Assembly (NCBI GenBank): GCA_026005175.1
Contig: BPKO01000002.1
Coordinates: 156,501-220,500 of the forward strand
Direction: 5' to 3'
DNA length: 64,000 nucleotides
Origin: Candidatus Tectimicrobiota bacterium
GTDB taxonomy: Bacteria > Tectomicrobia > Entotheonellia > Entotheonellales > Entotheonellaceae
This document shows, piece by piece, positions 52,421-61,281 of this stretch (the stretch's first letter is position 1; each line of letters begins with the position of its first letter). Both the position numbers and the translations under genes were made by a program. The notes under the pieces are model-generated. The model did no database searches and was not told the DNA's origin. It worked only from the letters and a program-made list of their open reading frames with translations.

Positions 52421-53389
52421 TTAGAGGCGAGCCACCTGCGGCAGCAGGGTCTCGGTGCAGATTTGCAGCTGCTCGAGCTGCCGCGGCGTGGCAAAGCGCA
52501 CGATCACCGTCCGCACCCCCAGGCGTACATATGCGGCCAGGCGCTCGAGCACCTCCGCGGGGCTGCCGAACTGGCAGATGAGGTCGGCTTCCACTTCGGC
52601 GGCCGGCTTCTTATAGTAACTTTCCAGGAAGCTTCGCCCTTCGCGCCGTGCCACGTCGCCATCGGGGTGCACGTTGACGGTGAGGTAAAGGCAGCGCTCA
52701 AGCTGCTGCGGGTCGCGGCCGTGCTGCTCGGCCACCGCCGCGATGCGCTCCCAGCAGCGGCGGTAGACTTCAGGCGAGGTGACGTTGGTGATCCAGCCGT
52801 CGCCCAGCCGCCCCACGCGCTCGAGTCCCTGGGCGATAAAGTTGCTGGCGATCCACAGTGGCGGCCCTCCAGGCTGCACGGGGCGCGGCTCCAGCACCAC
52901 CTCGCTGAGGCGATAGTACGTGCCCTGGTACGTCAGCGGCTCTCCCTGCCACAGGCGGCGGCAGATCTGCAGCAGCTCGCTGAGGCGCGGGCCGCGCTCG
53001 CCAAAGGGCACGCCGCAGTTTTCGAACTCGGCGGCCAGGATCTGGCGCCCGCCGCGGCCGGCTCCCACCCCGAGAATGAGGCGGCCGCCAGCCAGCACGT
53101 CCAGTGAGGCCACGGCGTGGGCCAGCACCAGCGGCGGCCGCAGGGCAGCCAGCAGTACCGCCGTGCCCAGGCGAATGCGCTGGGTGCGCGCGGCCAGCGC
53201 CGCCAGCGTGGTCAGCGCTTCCAGGCGCGGCTTGGCCGTAATGCTGTCGCCCACCCACAGGCTGTGGTAGCCGGCAGCTTCGGCCTGCGCGGCCATGGTG
53301 TAAATGGGGCTCAAGTCCGGCGCCCCTTCGCCGGCAAACAGCACCCCTCGGGTGGGAAGCAAGATCCCGAGCTGGACCTTAGCGCTCAT
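52421..53389 (-). CDS. LLM-class flavin (F420-type) oxidoreductase
   Basis: A 322-residue luciferase-like TIM barrel. It shows YHSLWVGDSITAKPRLEALT, RIRLGTAVLLAALRPPLVLA, ASLDVLAGGRLILGVGAGRG and PPLWIASNFIAQGLERVGRL. These enzymes use F420 or FMN for redox steps on diverse substrates; the substrate cannot be told here. The start at 53389 overlaps the endonuclease V stop by 11 bases, so translation is probably coupled, although a role in repair is not obvious. Confidence 0.88.
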   Translation of the reverse strand: MSAKVQLGILLPTRGVLFAGEGAPDLSPIYTMAAQAEAAGYHSLWVGDSITAKPRLEALTTLAALAARTQRIRLGTAVLLAALRPPLVLAHAVASLDVLAGGRLILGVGAGRGGRQILAAEFENCGVPFGERGPRLSELLQICRRLWQGEPLTYQGTYYRLSEVVLEPRPVQPGGPPLWIASNFIAQGLERVGRLGDGWITNVTSPEVYRRCWERIAAVAEQHGRDPQQLERCLYLTVNVHPDGDVARREGRSFLESYYKKPAAEVEADLICQFGSPAEVLERLAAYVRLGVRTVIVRFATPRQLEQLQICTETLLPQVARL

Positions 53390-54092
53390 GGGTTGGCTTC
53401 TCCTCTGGGTTCTGGTGGGCGCGGCGCAGCGCCCCCACGTAGTGGTCGGCCAGACGGGTGGGTTCCGGCAGCCGGTAGCCACGGCAGCAGTGAAGCACCA
53501 CCGCCACCGCCTGCTCCAGGTCCACTTTGTGGCCCACGGAAACGAACACCGGCTTGACGTGCGCTTTGGTGCGCACCACGGCGCCGAGCACCTCACCTCT
53601 GGGCCCGTACAGCGGTGAGGTGGCGCCGGCCACGTCGGCCGGCTCGACGTAGCGGCCCATCAGGCGTGACTTGGCACAGCCGATGGTGGGGGCGTCGAGC
53701 CACACCCCGAGGTGGCTGGCCAGCCCCAGGCCACGGGGATGAGCGATGCCCTGACCGTCGACGATGAGGATATCGGGAGGACAAGTCAGCTGCGCCAGCG
53801 CCTGCAGCAGGGCCGGAGCCTCGCGAAACGACAGCAAGCCCGGGATGTACGGAAACGTCGCTTCACAGCACACGCCGCGCCGCTCGACCACCGCGAGGCT
53901 GGTGTAGTCGAGCACTACCACCCCGGCATACAGGGCCGGCGAGGTGCGGGCTGCCGCCACGTCGGCCCCAGCCACGTAGCGGATATCCTGCACGTAGCGG
54001 CCGATGCGCACCCGGTGGCGCAACCGGCGCTGGAGGCAGCGCGCCTCGGCCGGCGTCACCTGCCAGGGGTGCAGGGGTTGCATGGCGTGCAT
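53379..54092 (-). CDS. nfi: Endonuclease V
   Basis: A 237-residue enzyme that nicks DNA near deoxyinosine. Family motifs: RYVAGADVAAARTS (first catalytic Asp), FPYIPGLLSFREAPALLQAL, DILIVDGQGIAHPRGLGLAS (second Asp), TIGCAKSRL and SVGHKVDLEQAVAVV. Two start codons lie nine bases apart; I took the upstream one at 54092. It sits between the uracil-DNA glycosylase and LLM genes on the same strand. Confidence 0.94.
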   Translation of the reverse strand: MHAMQPLHPWQVTPAEARCLQRRLRHRVRIGRYVQDIRYVAGADVAAARTSPALYAGVVVLDYTSLAVVERRGVCCEATFPYIPGLLSFREAPALLQALAQLTCPPDILIVDGQGIAHPRGLGLASHLGVWLDAPTIGCAKSRLMGRYVEPADVAGATSPLYGPRGEVLGAVVRTKAHVKPVFVSVGHKVDLEQAVAVVLHCCRGYRLPEPTRLADHYVGALRRAHQNPEEKPTHER

Positions 54093-54100
54093 GGCGCTTC

Positions 54101-54697
54101 CTAAAGGAGCGGCATCTGCTCGGCCGCCGGCGGCTGCAGACCCTGCGCGAGCAAGGCGCGCAGGCGCTGAAAATCCTCGCGCACCGCCGCCTGCAGCGCC
54201 TCGCGGTGCAGCGCCGCCGCCGGGTGCAGCATGGGCACCACCACAAACCACCGCACCGGGAAAGGCTGGCCGCGCACTTTCATGATCCCCACTTTTTTAC
54301 CCAGCAGCAGCTGCGTGGCCACGTTGCCCAGGGTGCATACCACCCGCGGCCGGATGATCTCCAGCTGGCGCCACAGGTAGGGCTGGCAAGCCGCGATTTC
54401 CTCGGGACGCGGCGTGCGGTTCTGCGGCGGGCGGCACTTCACCACGTTGGCAATGTAGACGTCGGCACGGCGCAAGCCCGCCTCGTGCAGCAGCTGGTCG
54501 AGCAGGCGCCCTGCCGCCCCGACAAACGGCTTGCCCTGACGGTCCTCGTGGTAGCCGGGGGCTTCGCCGATCAGCATCACCTCGGCCCGCGGGTTGCCGC
54601 TGCCAAACACCACCTGGGTGCGGCTGGCGGCCAGCGGGCACTTCTGGCAGTCTTTGATTTCCTCGTAAAACGCCCGCAGCGCTTGCTGCGGCTCCAT
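54101..54697 (-). CDS. udg: Family 4 uracil-DNA glycosylase
   Basis: A 198-residue Fe-S uracil-DNA glycosylase. Cluster cysteines are in CQKCPLA and in VVKCRPPQNRTPRPEEIAAC; the active-site region is MLIGEAPGYHEDRQGKPFVG and the C-terminal motif is MLHPAAALHRE. Family 4 enzymes are found mostly in thermophiles and some other bacteria. It is the first of a co-directional set udg-nfi-LLM-nth-mrp dealing with deaminated and oxidised bases. Confidence 0.95.
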   Translation of the reverse strand: MEPQQALRAFYEEIKDCQKCPLAASRTQVVFGSGNPRAEVMLIGEAPGYHEDRQGKPFVGAAGRLLDQLLHEAGLRRADVYIANVVKCRPPQNRTPRPEEIAACQPYLWRQLEIIRPRVVCTLGNVATQLLLGKKVGIMKVRGQPFPVRWFVVVPMLHPAAALHREALQAAVREDFQRLRALLAQGLQPPAAEQMPLL

Positions 54698-54755
54698 GCC
54701 TGCGGCCCCCCCTTACGGACCGGCCGGCTCCCCGGCGGGCTGGCGCGGCACCAAG

Positions 54756-56711
54756 TTAAAAGCAAAGCTCACCGCAAAGCCCACGTGCACTTGCAGCTCG
54801 CGCCACAGGCAGCCGGCCAGGCGCAGGGAAAGGGGAAAGGCCTGCGCCCAGGGCCCGGCGCAGGTCCTGGCGCGAAGAAAGTAGGCGCAGCGACCACACC
54901 CCCCAGGCTTCTACCCACAGGCGCAGGCGCGAAGGCACGCGCAGCTTGGCCTGCGCGTAGGCCAGCCGCAAGTCGCGCAGGCGCACCGCGTCAAGCACGC
55001 CGCCGCGCAGCTGGCGCAACGCCTCCAGCAGCCGCTGCTCGCGCTCGCTGCGCTTGCGCGTTTGCAGCCACAGCTCTTCCAGCTCGATGAAGAGGCGCAG
55101 CCAGGCACGACCGTAGCGCAGGATCTCCGGCAGCCGCCAGCGCCAGTACGCCCAGTGCCCCAGGATAGGGTAGCCGGGACGGCGCGCTGTGCGCCCTTTG
55201 AGGCGGAAAAAGCCGGTCATCATCGGGTGGTTGCCCTCGATGAGCGCCGCGCTCTTGTACCAGACGAGGTTCTTGAAGACGTTCCAGTACATGGCCGGCG
55301 AGGCCCGCTGCAAAATGGCCCGCAGGTTGTCGAAGCTGTAAAACGACTGCCAGGCTTCCTGGTAAGCCTGGAACCAGGCCTGGCGGGACATGCGCGGGTG
55401 GTCGGTGGTGGCGTGGAAGGAGTCGTAGAGGTTGAGGTCGGGCTCCAGGGGCAGCCCCTGCTGTACGGCGTGGAAGTGGTCCAGGGAGCCGGGAATGGGG
55501 GTGAGCATGAAAAACGAGGCCTGGTCCACCTGGAGCTCGTGCTTGAGCCGCTCGACATCGCAGGCCACGCTTTCCGGGGTGTCAAAGGGAAAGCCGATGA
55601 TGAAGCCCACGTGGGTGGCAATGCCGGCGCTGCGCCAGGCGGCAATGAGCTGGCGGTAGTCGGCGGCCACGTTCTGGCGCTTGTCGGCCGCTTGCAGGTT
55701 GGCAGGGTTGATGCTCTCCATGCCGATGAACACCTGGGTACAGCCGGCGCGCCGCGCCAGCGGGATGAAGTCCTTGATTTTGTACGACAGGGTATCGACC
55801 TGCATGATGAACTCGACGGGGATGCCCTCGCGCTCGCGCAAGTCGATCAGCGCCGTAAAGATGTCGCGCCAGCGCTTGTTGCGGGCAAAGTTGTCGTCGG
55901 TAAAGAAGTAAAACGTAATGCCGGCGCGGCGGTAGTTGTCGCGGATTACCTGGGCGATGGCGGCCGGGTCGCGCATACGCATGGTGCGCCCCTGCACGTT
56001 GATAATCGAGCAGAAGCTGCAGCTAAAGGGACAGCCGCGGCCGCAGTCGATGGTGCCAAACTGCTTGTAAGCAAAGCGGCGGAGGTACTTCTTGTGGATC
56101 ATCGGCACCGGCGGCGTGCGCAGATCTGGGGTGGCGTCCAGAAAGTCGTACAGGGGCTGCAGCTGCCCCTGCAGGGCATCGCGCAGCAGCCGCTCCCACT
56201 GCGTCTCCACTTCGCCAGCCACCACGGTTACCCCCAGGTCGAGGATCTCCTGGATATCGGGGGTAGGGTGGCGAAAGAGGGCCAGCACGCCGCTGACGTG
56301 AAAGCCGCCGATGAGCACGTCGAGGCCGGCGCGGCGAAAGGCGCGCGCCAGGTCCACGGCGCGCGGGTACTGGTTGGTCTGCACCCCCACCAGGCAGACG
56401 ATGGTCTTCCAGCCCGGCCGACGGCTGCGGCGCACGAGCTTGGCCACGTCGATTTTGTGGACTGCCTCGTCGAGCAGCTCCACGCGCAGGTCCAGGTCAG
56501 GTCCCAGGGCGCGGCGGCGCCTGACGTCTTCGGTGAGGGCGTAGAGGCAAGCCAGGGTGTTGCTGGGCAACACGCCACGCCAGTGGCGCAGCACGTAGCC
56601 ATCGTCATCGTACTTGGACGGCTTGAGTAGTACCACGCGCAGCCCTCGCAGGGGGCGCGCTGATCCCGACTGGGGCGAGGGCGCGGGGGGAGAGAGGGAG
56701 AGCAGAGCCAT
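54756..56711 (-). CDS. B12-binding radical SAM protein
   Basis: A 651-residue protein with an N-terminal cobalamin-binding-like region (residues about 20-180; RAFRRAGLDVLIGGFHVSG) and a radical SAM core with the cluster motif GCPFSCSFCSIINVQG (Cx3Cx2C), then FYFFTDDNFARNKRWRDIFT and VFIGMESINPANLQ. The C-terminal 150 residues are helical. Such enzymes do methyl or rearrangement chemistry on lipids or natural products; the substrate is unknown. The last 30 residues look unlike protein, whereas the neighbouring frame reads SLRLAGCLWRELQVHVGFAV to a stop at 54713, so one more single-base error near 54850 is likely. Confidence 0.87.
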   Translation of the reverse strand: MALLSLSPPAPSPQSGSARPLRGLRVVLLKPSKYDDDGYVLRHWRGVLPSNTLACLYALTEDVRRRRALGPDLDLRVELLDEAVHKIDVAKLVRRSRRPGWKTIVCLVGVQTNQYPRAVDLARAFRRAGLDVLIGGFHVSGVLALFRHPTPDIQEILDLGVTVVAGEVETQWERLLRDALQGQLQPLYDFLDATPDLRTPPVPMIHKKYLRRFAYKQFGTIDCGRGCPFSCSFCSIINVQGRTMRMRDPAAIAQVIRDNYRRAGITFYFFTDDNFARNKRWRDIFTALIDLREREGIPVEFIMQVDTLSYKIKDFIPLARRAGCTQVFIGMESINPANLQAADKRQNVAADYRQLIAAWRSAGIATHVGFIIGFPFDTPESVACDVERLKHELQVDQASFFMLTPIPGSLDHFHAVQQGLPLEPDLNLYDSFHATTDHPRMSRQAWFQAYQEAWQSFYSFDNLRAILQRASPAMYWNVFKNLVWYKSAALIEGNHPMMTGFFRLKGRTARRPGYPILGHWAYWRWRLPEILRYGRAWLRLFIELEELWLQTRKRSEREQRLLEALRQLRGGVLDAVRLRDLRLAYAQAKLRVPSRLRLWVEAWGVWSLRLLSSRQDLRRALGAGLSPFPAPGRLPVARAASARGLCGELCF

Positions 56712-56758
56712 GGGCGTTTCCTTACGGATGTTGGGTGCACGGCACGCGGATTTTTCCT

Positions 56759-56787
56759 ACTATACCCGATTTCTTTTCTCCTCCCAA
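56759..56787 (-). promoter_or_regulatory. Sigma-70 promoter for the radical SAM gene
   Basis: On the minus strand: TTGGGA (56782-56787), 17 bases, TATAGT (56759-56764). It lies 48 bases before the start codon in the 118-base gap between the MFS and radical SAM genes. Confidence 0.55.
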
Positions 56788-56829
56788 GCCGCTTGCGGTA
56801 GCCGCCTTACGGTCCGGCGGCGGGAGTGG

Positions 56830-58407
56830 TCAGACGACGCGGGGCGAGGGGACGGCGGCCGCGGCCGCTTCCCGCGAGGCGCGGCGGGGCCGCGGCGGGC
56901 CGGCCAGCCAGGCCGGCAGCAGGGCGGCGAGGAAAATCAGCGAAAGCAGCAGGAAGCAGTCCTGGTAAGCAGCCATACGCACGTGCGCCGCAAACAGTCG
57001 CCCCAGCGCCGCCATGGCCGCTTCGGGCACCAGCGGTGGTGCGTAGCCGGCGTCGCGCAGCACCTCGGCAAAGGCCCCCAGCGCTTCCTGCACCGGCAGG
57101 GCCAAGGGGTCGTGCTGCTGGGCGAGCAGAAGGCTGTGGACGGCCAGGCGCTTGTCGAGCAGCATGCTGCACAGGGCCACGCCAAAGGCCATGGCCACGC
57201 CGCGGTGCACGCCGTGCAGGCCTGAGCCCATGCTGCGCTCTTCGGGCCGCAGAGTGCGCATCACCGCGGTGGTGATCGGCGACTGGATGAGGCCGAAGCT
57301 GCCGCGCTGCACGATGACCAGCAAGGTGACCAGGCCCACCGTGGCCAGCAGGCTCAGGGAAGCAAAGAGGTACATATCGAGGGCGAAGAAGAGCAGCCCG
57401 CAGAGCACCGGCAAGCGCGGGTCGAAGCGGTCGGCCAGCCGCCCGGAAAGCAGGCCCACCCAGCCCATGACCACGGCCCCGGGGGCGAGGATGAGGCCGG
57501 CTTGCAGGGGAGTGAAGTCGAAAACCACCTGCAGCATGAGAGCCACCAGGAAATTGGTGCCCACAAAGCCGGCGTTGTAGAGGAGGACGACCAGCGAGGC
57601 CATGGTGAAGCTGAAGTTGCGGTAAAGCCGCAGCTCCACCACCGGGTGAGGGGTGCGCAGCTCGAGGACGACAAAGAGAGCGCAGAAGACGGCGGCAGTG
57701 GCAAAGAGGCCCAAAATATAGGCCGACGTCCACCCCTGCCGCTGCCCCTGGGTGAGGGCCAAAAGCAGGGCCACGAGAAAGACGGTCATGGTCACCAACC
57801 CGGGCAAATCCACGGTGCGCTCGCCGGCCGGCGGGTCGCGGGGAATGAGGGTCACCAGCAGCAGCAGGCTGGCCACGCCGCTGGGCAAGCCGAGGAAGAA
57901 AATGGCTCGCCAGCTGATTTCCTGCACCAGGTAGCCGCCCAGCGAAGGCCCAATGGTGGGGCCCAGCGAGCCCACCAGCAAGAGGAGGCCCATGGCCAAG
58001 CCGCGCTGGTGTGGCGGGAAGGCCTCGTAGAGAAGCACCATGCCCATGCCCATCGCCGGCGCGCCCAGAGCGCCTTGCAGAATGCGGAAGACGATGAGCG
58101 ACTCGATGTTCCAGGCCAGGCCGCTCAGGAGGGTGCAGAGCGTGGCCCCCAGCACGCCGAGGACGTAGAGGTCGCGCTTGCCCAGCAGGCTGGCCAGCCA
58201 GCCCAAAGCCGGCATGGGCACCGCCCGCGCAATCAGGTAGCCGGTCATCACCCACTGGATGGTGTTGACGTCGGTGCCAAAGGCGGTCATGATCTTGGGC
58301 AAAGCCACCACCACGGCAAACATGCCGAAGGCAAGGGTCAGCTGTCCCGAAAGCACCGCGGTGGCGACCCACCACTTGCCGGGCGGGCGGCTGGGCTGTG
58401 AATCCAT
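56830..58407 (-). CDS. MFS multidrug exporter, DHA2 (EmrB/QacA) family
   Basis: A 525-residue protein with 14 predicted membrane helices. It has the early motif ALPKIMTAFGTDVNTIQWVM, antiporter motif C region LLLVGSLGPTIGPSLGGYLV and a motif A-like LSGRLADRFDPRLPVL. Family members export drugs or other amphipathic compounds using the proton gradient. I chose the start at 58407 (MDSQPSRPPGKWW); the frame is open further upstream but without helix-like sequence. No EmrA partner or regulator is adjacent. Confidence 0.9.
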   Translation of the reverse strand: MDSQPSRPPGKWWVATAVLSGQLTLAFGMFAVVVALPKIMTAFGTDVNTIQWVMTGYLIARAVPMPALGWLASLLGKRDLYVLGVLGATLCTLLSGLAWNIESLIVFRILQGALGAPAMGMGMVLLYEAFPPHQRGLAMGLLLLVGSLGPTIGPSLGGYLVQEISWRAIFFLGLPSGVASLLLLVTLIPRDPPAGERTVDLPGLVTMTVFLVALLLALTQGQRQGWTSAYILGLFATAAVFCALFVVLELRTPHPVVELRLYRNFSFTMASLVVLLYNAGFVGTNFLVALMLQVVFDFTPLQAGLILAPGAVVMGWVGLLSGRLADRFDPRLPVLCGLLFFALDMYLFASLSLLATVGLVTLLVIVQRGSFGLIQSPITTAVMRTLRPEERSMGSGLHGVHRGVAMAFGVALCSMLLDKRLAVHSLLLAQQHDPLALPVQEALGAFAEVLRDAGYAPPLVPEAAMAALGRLFAAHVRMAAYQDCFLLLSLIFLAALLPAWLAGPPRPRRASREAAAAAVPSPRVV

Positions 58408-58577
58408 GGCAAAGGCACCCTTCTTGGGCAGCAGGCGCTTTTTGATTATGGCAGAGGGCCCTGGACGCGACAAGACGGCGGGAAAAGCCGCGGTGGCCTG
58501 CGGCCGTGATGGCTTGCCCTGGCGGGATGCCACCCTTGTGGCATGGTGACCCCGCTCTTGCGAGACGCCTCTGGCCA

Positions 58578-59144
58578 ATGACACTGTGGGAATTGCTGCT
58601 GCTGGCCACCGCTCTGGCCATGGATGCGTTTGCCGTGGCGGTCGCCACCGCCATGCGGCCGGAAGAAGCCCCTCACCGCCTGGCCTGGCGGCTGGCTGGC
58701 CACTTTGGCTTCTTCCAAGCGGCCATGCCGGTGGCCGGTTGGGGAATAGGAGCAGCGGCCCACGCCGTGGTGGCCCCCTTTGACCACTGGCTGGCCTTTG
58801 TCCTGCTTGCCGGCGTGGGCCTGAAGATGATTTACGGCGGGCTCAGCGCCGAAGCCGCGGCGCCACGCGACCCCACGCGCTTTCTAACGCTGCTCGGCCT
58901 GGCCCTGGCCACCAGCCTTGACGCCTTTGCCGCCGGCCTCAGCCTGGCCGCCCTGCGCTTGCCCATTCTCGTGCCGGCAGGGCTCATCGGCCTCATCACC
59001 GCCGCTTGGACCCTGCTGGGGGTACGCCTGGGGCGGTGGGCCGGGGCGCGGCTGCCCCTGGGGCCATATGCCGAGGTCCTCGGCGGCCTGGTGTTGCTTG
59101 CCCTGGGCGGCCGCGTGCTGTACGAGCACGGGGTGTTTTCATAA
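58578..59144 (+). CDS. mntP: Manganese efflux pump MntP
   Basis: A 188-residue protein of six helices with the internal repeat typical of the family: LLLATALAMDAFAVAVATAM in the first half and LALATSLDAFAAGLSLAAL in the second, each with a conserved acidic residue in the membrane. The start at 58578 has no strong ribosome site. I searched the 170 bases upstream for a manganese (yybP-ykoY) riboswitch and saw none. Its end overlaps the convergent ccdA by six bases. Confidence 0.92.
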   Translation: MTLWELLLLATALAMDAFAVAVATAMRPEEAPHRLAWRLAGHFGFFQAAMPVAGWGIGAAAHAVVAPFDHWLAFVLLAGVGLKMIYGGLSAEAAAPRDPTRFLTLLGLALATSLDAFAAGLSLAALRLPILVPAGLIGLITAAWTLLGVRLGRWAGARLPLGPYAEVLGGLVLLALGGRVLYEHGVFS

Positions 59145-59885
59145 GTACCGCCACAGCCAGGCGGGAATGAGCCGCGCCGCATAGGCGTTGAGCACCGTCA
59201 GGTAGCCGGTAAACACCAGCAGCCCCACCAGGATGAGCAGCACTCCGCCGCCGATTTCCACTGCCCGCAGGTAGCGGGCCAGGCGGCCAAAGAGGCGAAA
59301 GAACACCGGCACCGCCAGGGCGCTAAGAAAAAAAGGCAAAGCCAGGCCCAGGGAATAGACCGCCAGCAGCAGCACGCCGCGCTCTACGGCGGCGGCGGTG
59401 CTGGCCAAAAAGAGAATCGAGCCCAGGATCGGCCCTACGCAGGGCGTCCAGCCAATGCCAAAAGACACCCCTACCAGGAAGGCGCCCAGGTAACCGGCCG
59501 GGGAGCGGTGCAGTGGCAGCTGGAAAGAACGCGACAGCAGCGGCAGCCGCAGCACACCCACCAGCACGAGGCCGAAAAATATGATGAGGGCACCGGCCAG
59601 GCGCTGCAAGAGCAGGAGGTGGGCGCGCAGGAAGCTGCCGATGAGGCTAAACGAAGCGCCCAGGGCGATGAAGATAAGGGCAAAGCCAAGGACAAAGCTG
59701 AGAGCGAGGCCCACCACGCGCCGCCGCTGCTGCTGCCATGCTGCGGGGTCGTGCAGCTGCGTGTACGACATGCCGGTAATGAACGACAGATAAGAAGGAA
59801 AGAGGGGCAATACGCACGGCGAAACGAACGACAGCACTCCGGCGCCAAACGCCACCAGCAGCGTCAGTTCCTGTCCGGACTCCAT
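59139..59885 (-). CDS. ccdA: Cytochrome c biogenesis protein CcdA
   Basis: A 248-residue membrane protein with six helices that passes electrons from thioredoxin across the membrane to periplasmic thiol proteins. The paired cysteines lie in VSPCVLPLFPSYLSFITG and GWTPCVGPILGSIL. A start at 59885 (MESGQELT) has a GGAG site; TTG at 59906 is possible. A likely partner is the TlpA protein encoded at 39924, although the two genes are 19 kb apart. Confidence 0.93.
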   Translation of the reverse strand: MESGQELTLLVAFGAGVLSFVSPCVLPLFPSYLSFITGMSYTQLHDPAAWQQQRRRVVGLALSFVLGFALIFIALGASFSLIGSFLRAHLLLLQRLAGALIIFFGLVLVGVLRLPLLSRSFQLPLHRSPAGYLGAFLVGVSFGIGWTPCVGPILGSILFLASTAAAVERGVLLLAVYSLGLALPFFLSALAVPVFFRLFGRLARYLRAVEIGGGVLLILVGLLVFTGYLTVLNAYAARLIPAWLWRYL

Positions 59886-60222
59886 TGGCTTGCCACTCCG
59901 GTGCAAGGGGCTTGACCGTTTACGCTACCAAAACACGCCCGCCGCCGTCTCTATTCCCTCGATCTGGACGTGGTGGTCCGCCGGCATTTTCGGTGCCCCC
60001 GGCGCCTCCAAGGCCGTCCCGACGGCACCCCCGACAAACTCATGAACGTCCGGCCCGCTCTGGGCGCATTGTATCGGACTGCATTGAGCCTATCCCGTTT
60101 TCGTTTTGGAAAAAGACTTGTGCTTTGCGCGGGAATTTGCCACACTCTTGCGCAAGCAGGCACTCTGGATTCTCCGGGACGTGGACGCCGGGGAAGCGGG
60201 TGCCAGGTTGGAGGGAAGAGGG
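59886..60222. other. Intergenic region between ccdA and the His-rich membrane protein gene
   Basis: 337 bases between divergent genes. An open frame from 60106 could extend the downstream gene, but its codons do not look protein-like before 60223. There are AT-richer patches near 60090-60130 that may hold promoters. I found no convincing -35/-10 pair, hairpin terminator or RNA gene. Confidence 0.5.
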
Positions 60223-61281
60223 ATGACGACGCGCAATACGGCCGTAGCCGAGAGAAGGGCGTGGGGACCAGAGCCGCGCGGGCTCTGGTTGCGCAGCCCG
60301 GAGTGGGACCTGGGCTTCCTGACCTTCAGCGGGGCCCTGGTGGTACTGCCGCTGATGCTCTACGAGCTGGCAGGCAACTCGGCGATTTTTGTCAACCTCT
60401 TCATTGCCGGGGTGATCGGCGGCCCGCACATGTATGCTACCTTTTTCCGCACCGCCCTCGATCCTGCCTTCCGCACGCGCCACCCGGCGGTGGTGTGGAG
60501 CTCGCTCTTTATTCCCGCGGCGGTGGTGCTGCTGGCGCTCTGGCACTTCCAGCTCCTTCTTACCCTCTTTTTCTTCTGGGCCTCGCTGCACGTGCTGCAC
60601 CAGATCGCCTACCTCATGGAGTGCTACCAGCGCAAGCAGCCCACCCCGCAGCCGCGTTGGGCGCGCCTTGTCGACTACGCGGTGGTCTTTAGCAGCCTTT
60701 ACCCCTTTGCTACGTACAAGTTCATCCACGACCAGTTCTACATTGGACACACGCCGCTGCTTTACCCCGAGGCACTCAAGACGCCGCTGGTGTTTTACGC
60801 CATCAGTGGCGTCTTTGCTGTGGCCCTGGTGCTTTTTCTGGGCAAAACGGCGGTCGAAATCTGGCGCGGCACGGCCCACTATCCCAAGATCCTGCTTATC
60901 CTGACCACCGTGGTGCTGGCCTTTGTGGTCACCAGCTTCAGCGGCCGCCGCCTGGAGATTGCCTTCCAGGGGTTCAACACCTGGCATTCCTTCCAGTACC
61001 TGGCCCTGACGTGGTACCTCACCCGGCTGCGGCTGGTGCAGGGCCCCCTGCCGGTGCCCGGCCTGCAAGGGTTAGAGAAGCGGGGGTTCGCATACTTCTA
61101 CGGGCTCAACCTGGGGCTGACAGTAGGAGCGCTGGTTCTCATCGGCGTGCTGGTAGGGCTTAGCGGGCTGCCGTTTGAGCGCAGCTACTATATTGTCGTG
61201 CTGTCGTTCCTACTCGTCCATTACTATCACGACCACATTCTGTTTACCGAGTACGATGCCTTGGCGCGCCCGACAGCCTAG
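60223..61281 (+). CDS. Polytopic membrane protein with conserved histidines, unknown function
   Basis: A 352-residue protein with about nine membrane helices. I start it at 60223 behind a GGAGGGAAGAG site. Histidines cluster at membrane borders: GGPHMYATFFRT, WASLHVLHQIAYLME, GFNTWHSFQYLALTWYL and HYYHDHILF. Such sets can bind iron or haem, as in membrane desaturase, hydroxylase or Brp/Blh-type carotenoid-cleaving proteins, but the spacing does not let me name a family. It converges on the CoxM-like gene with a four-base overlap. Confidence 0.7.
   Translation: MTTRNTAVAERRAWGPEPRGLWLRSPEWDLGFLTFSGALVVLPLMLYELAGNSAIFVNLFIAGVIGGPHMYATFFRTALDPAFRTRHPAVVWSSLFIPAAVVLLALWHFQLLLTLFFFWASLHVLHQIAYLMECYQRKQPTPQPRWARLVDYAVVFSSLYPFATYKFIHDQFYIGHTPLLYPEALKTPLVFYAISGVFAVALVLFLGKTAVEIWRGTAHYPKILLILTTVVLAFVVTSFSGRRLEIAFQGFNTWHSFQYLALTWYLTRLRLVQGPLPVPGLQGLEKRGFAYFYGLNLGLTVGALVLIGVLVGLSGLPFERSYYIVVLSFLLVHYYHDHILFTEYDALARPTA

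Noticed and set aside
58408-58577. A manganese riboswitch before mntP
   Set aside because: I could not find the conserved yybP-ykoY loop sequences or a suitable closing stem.
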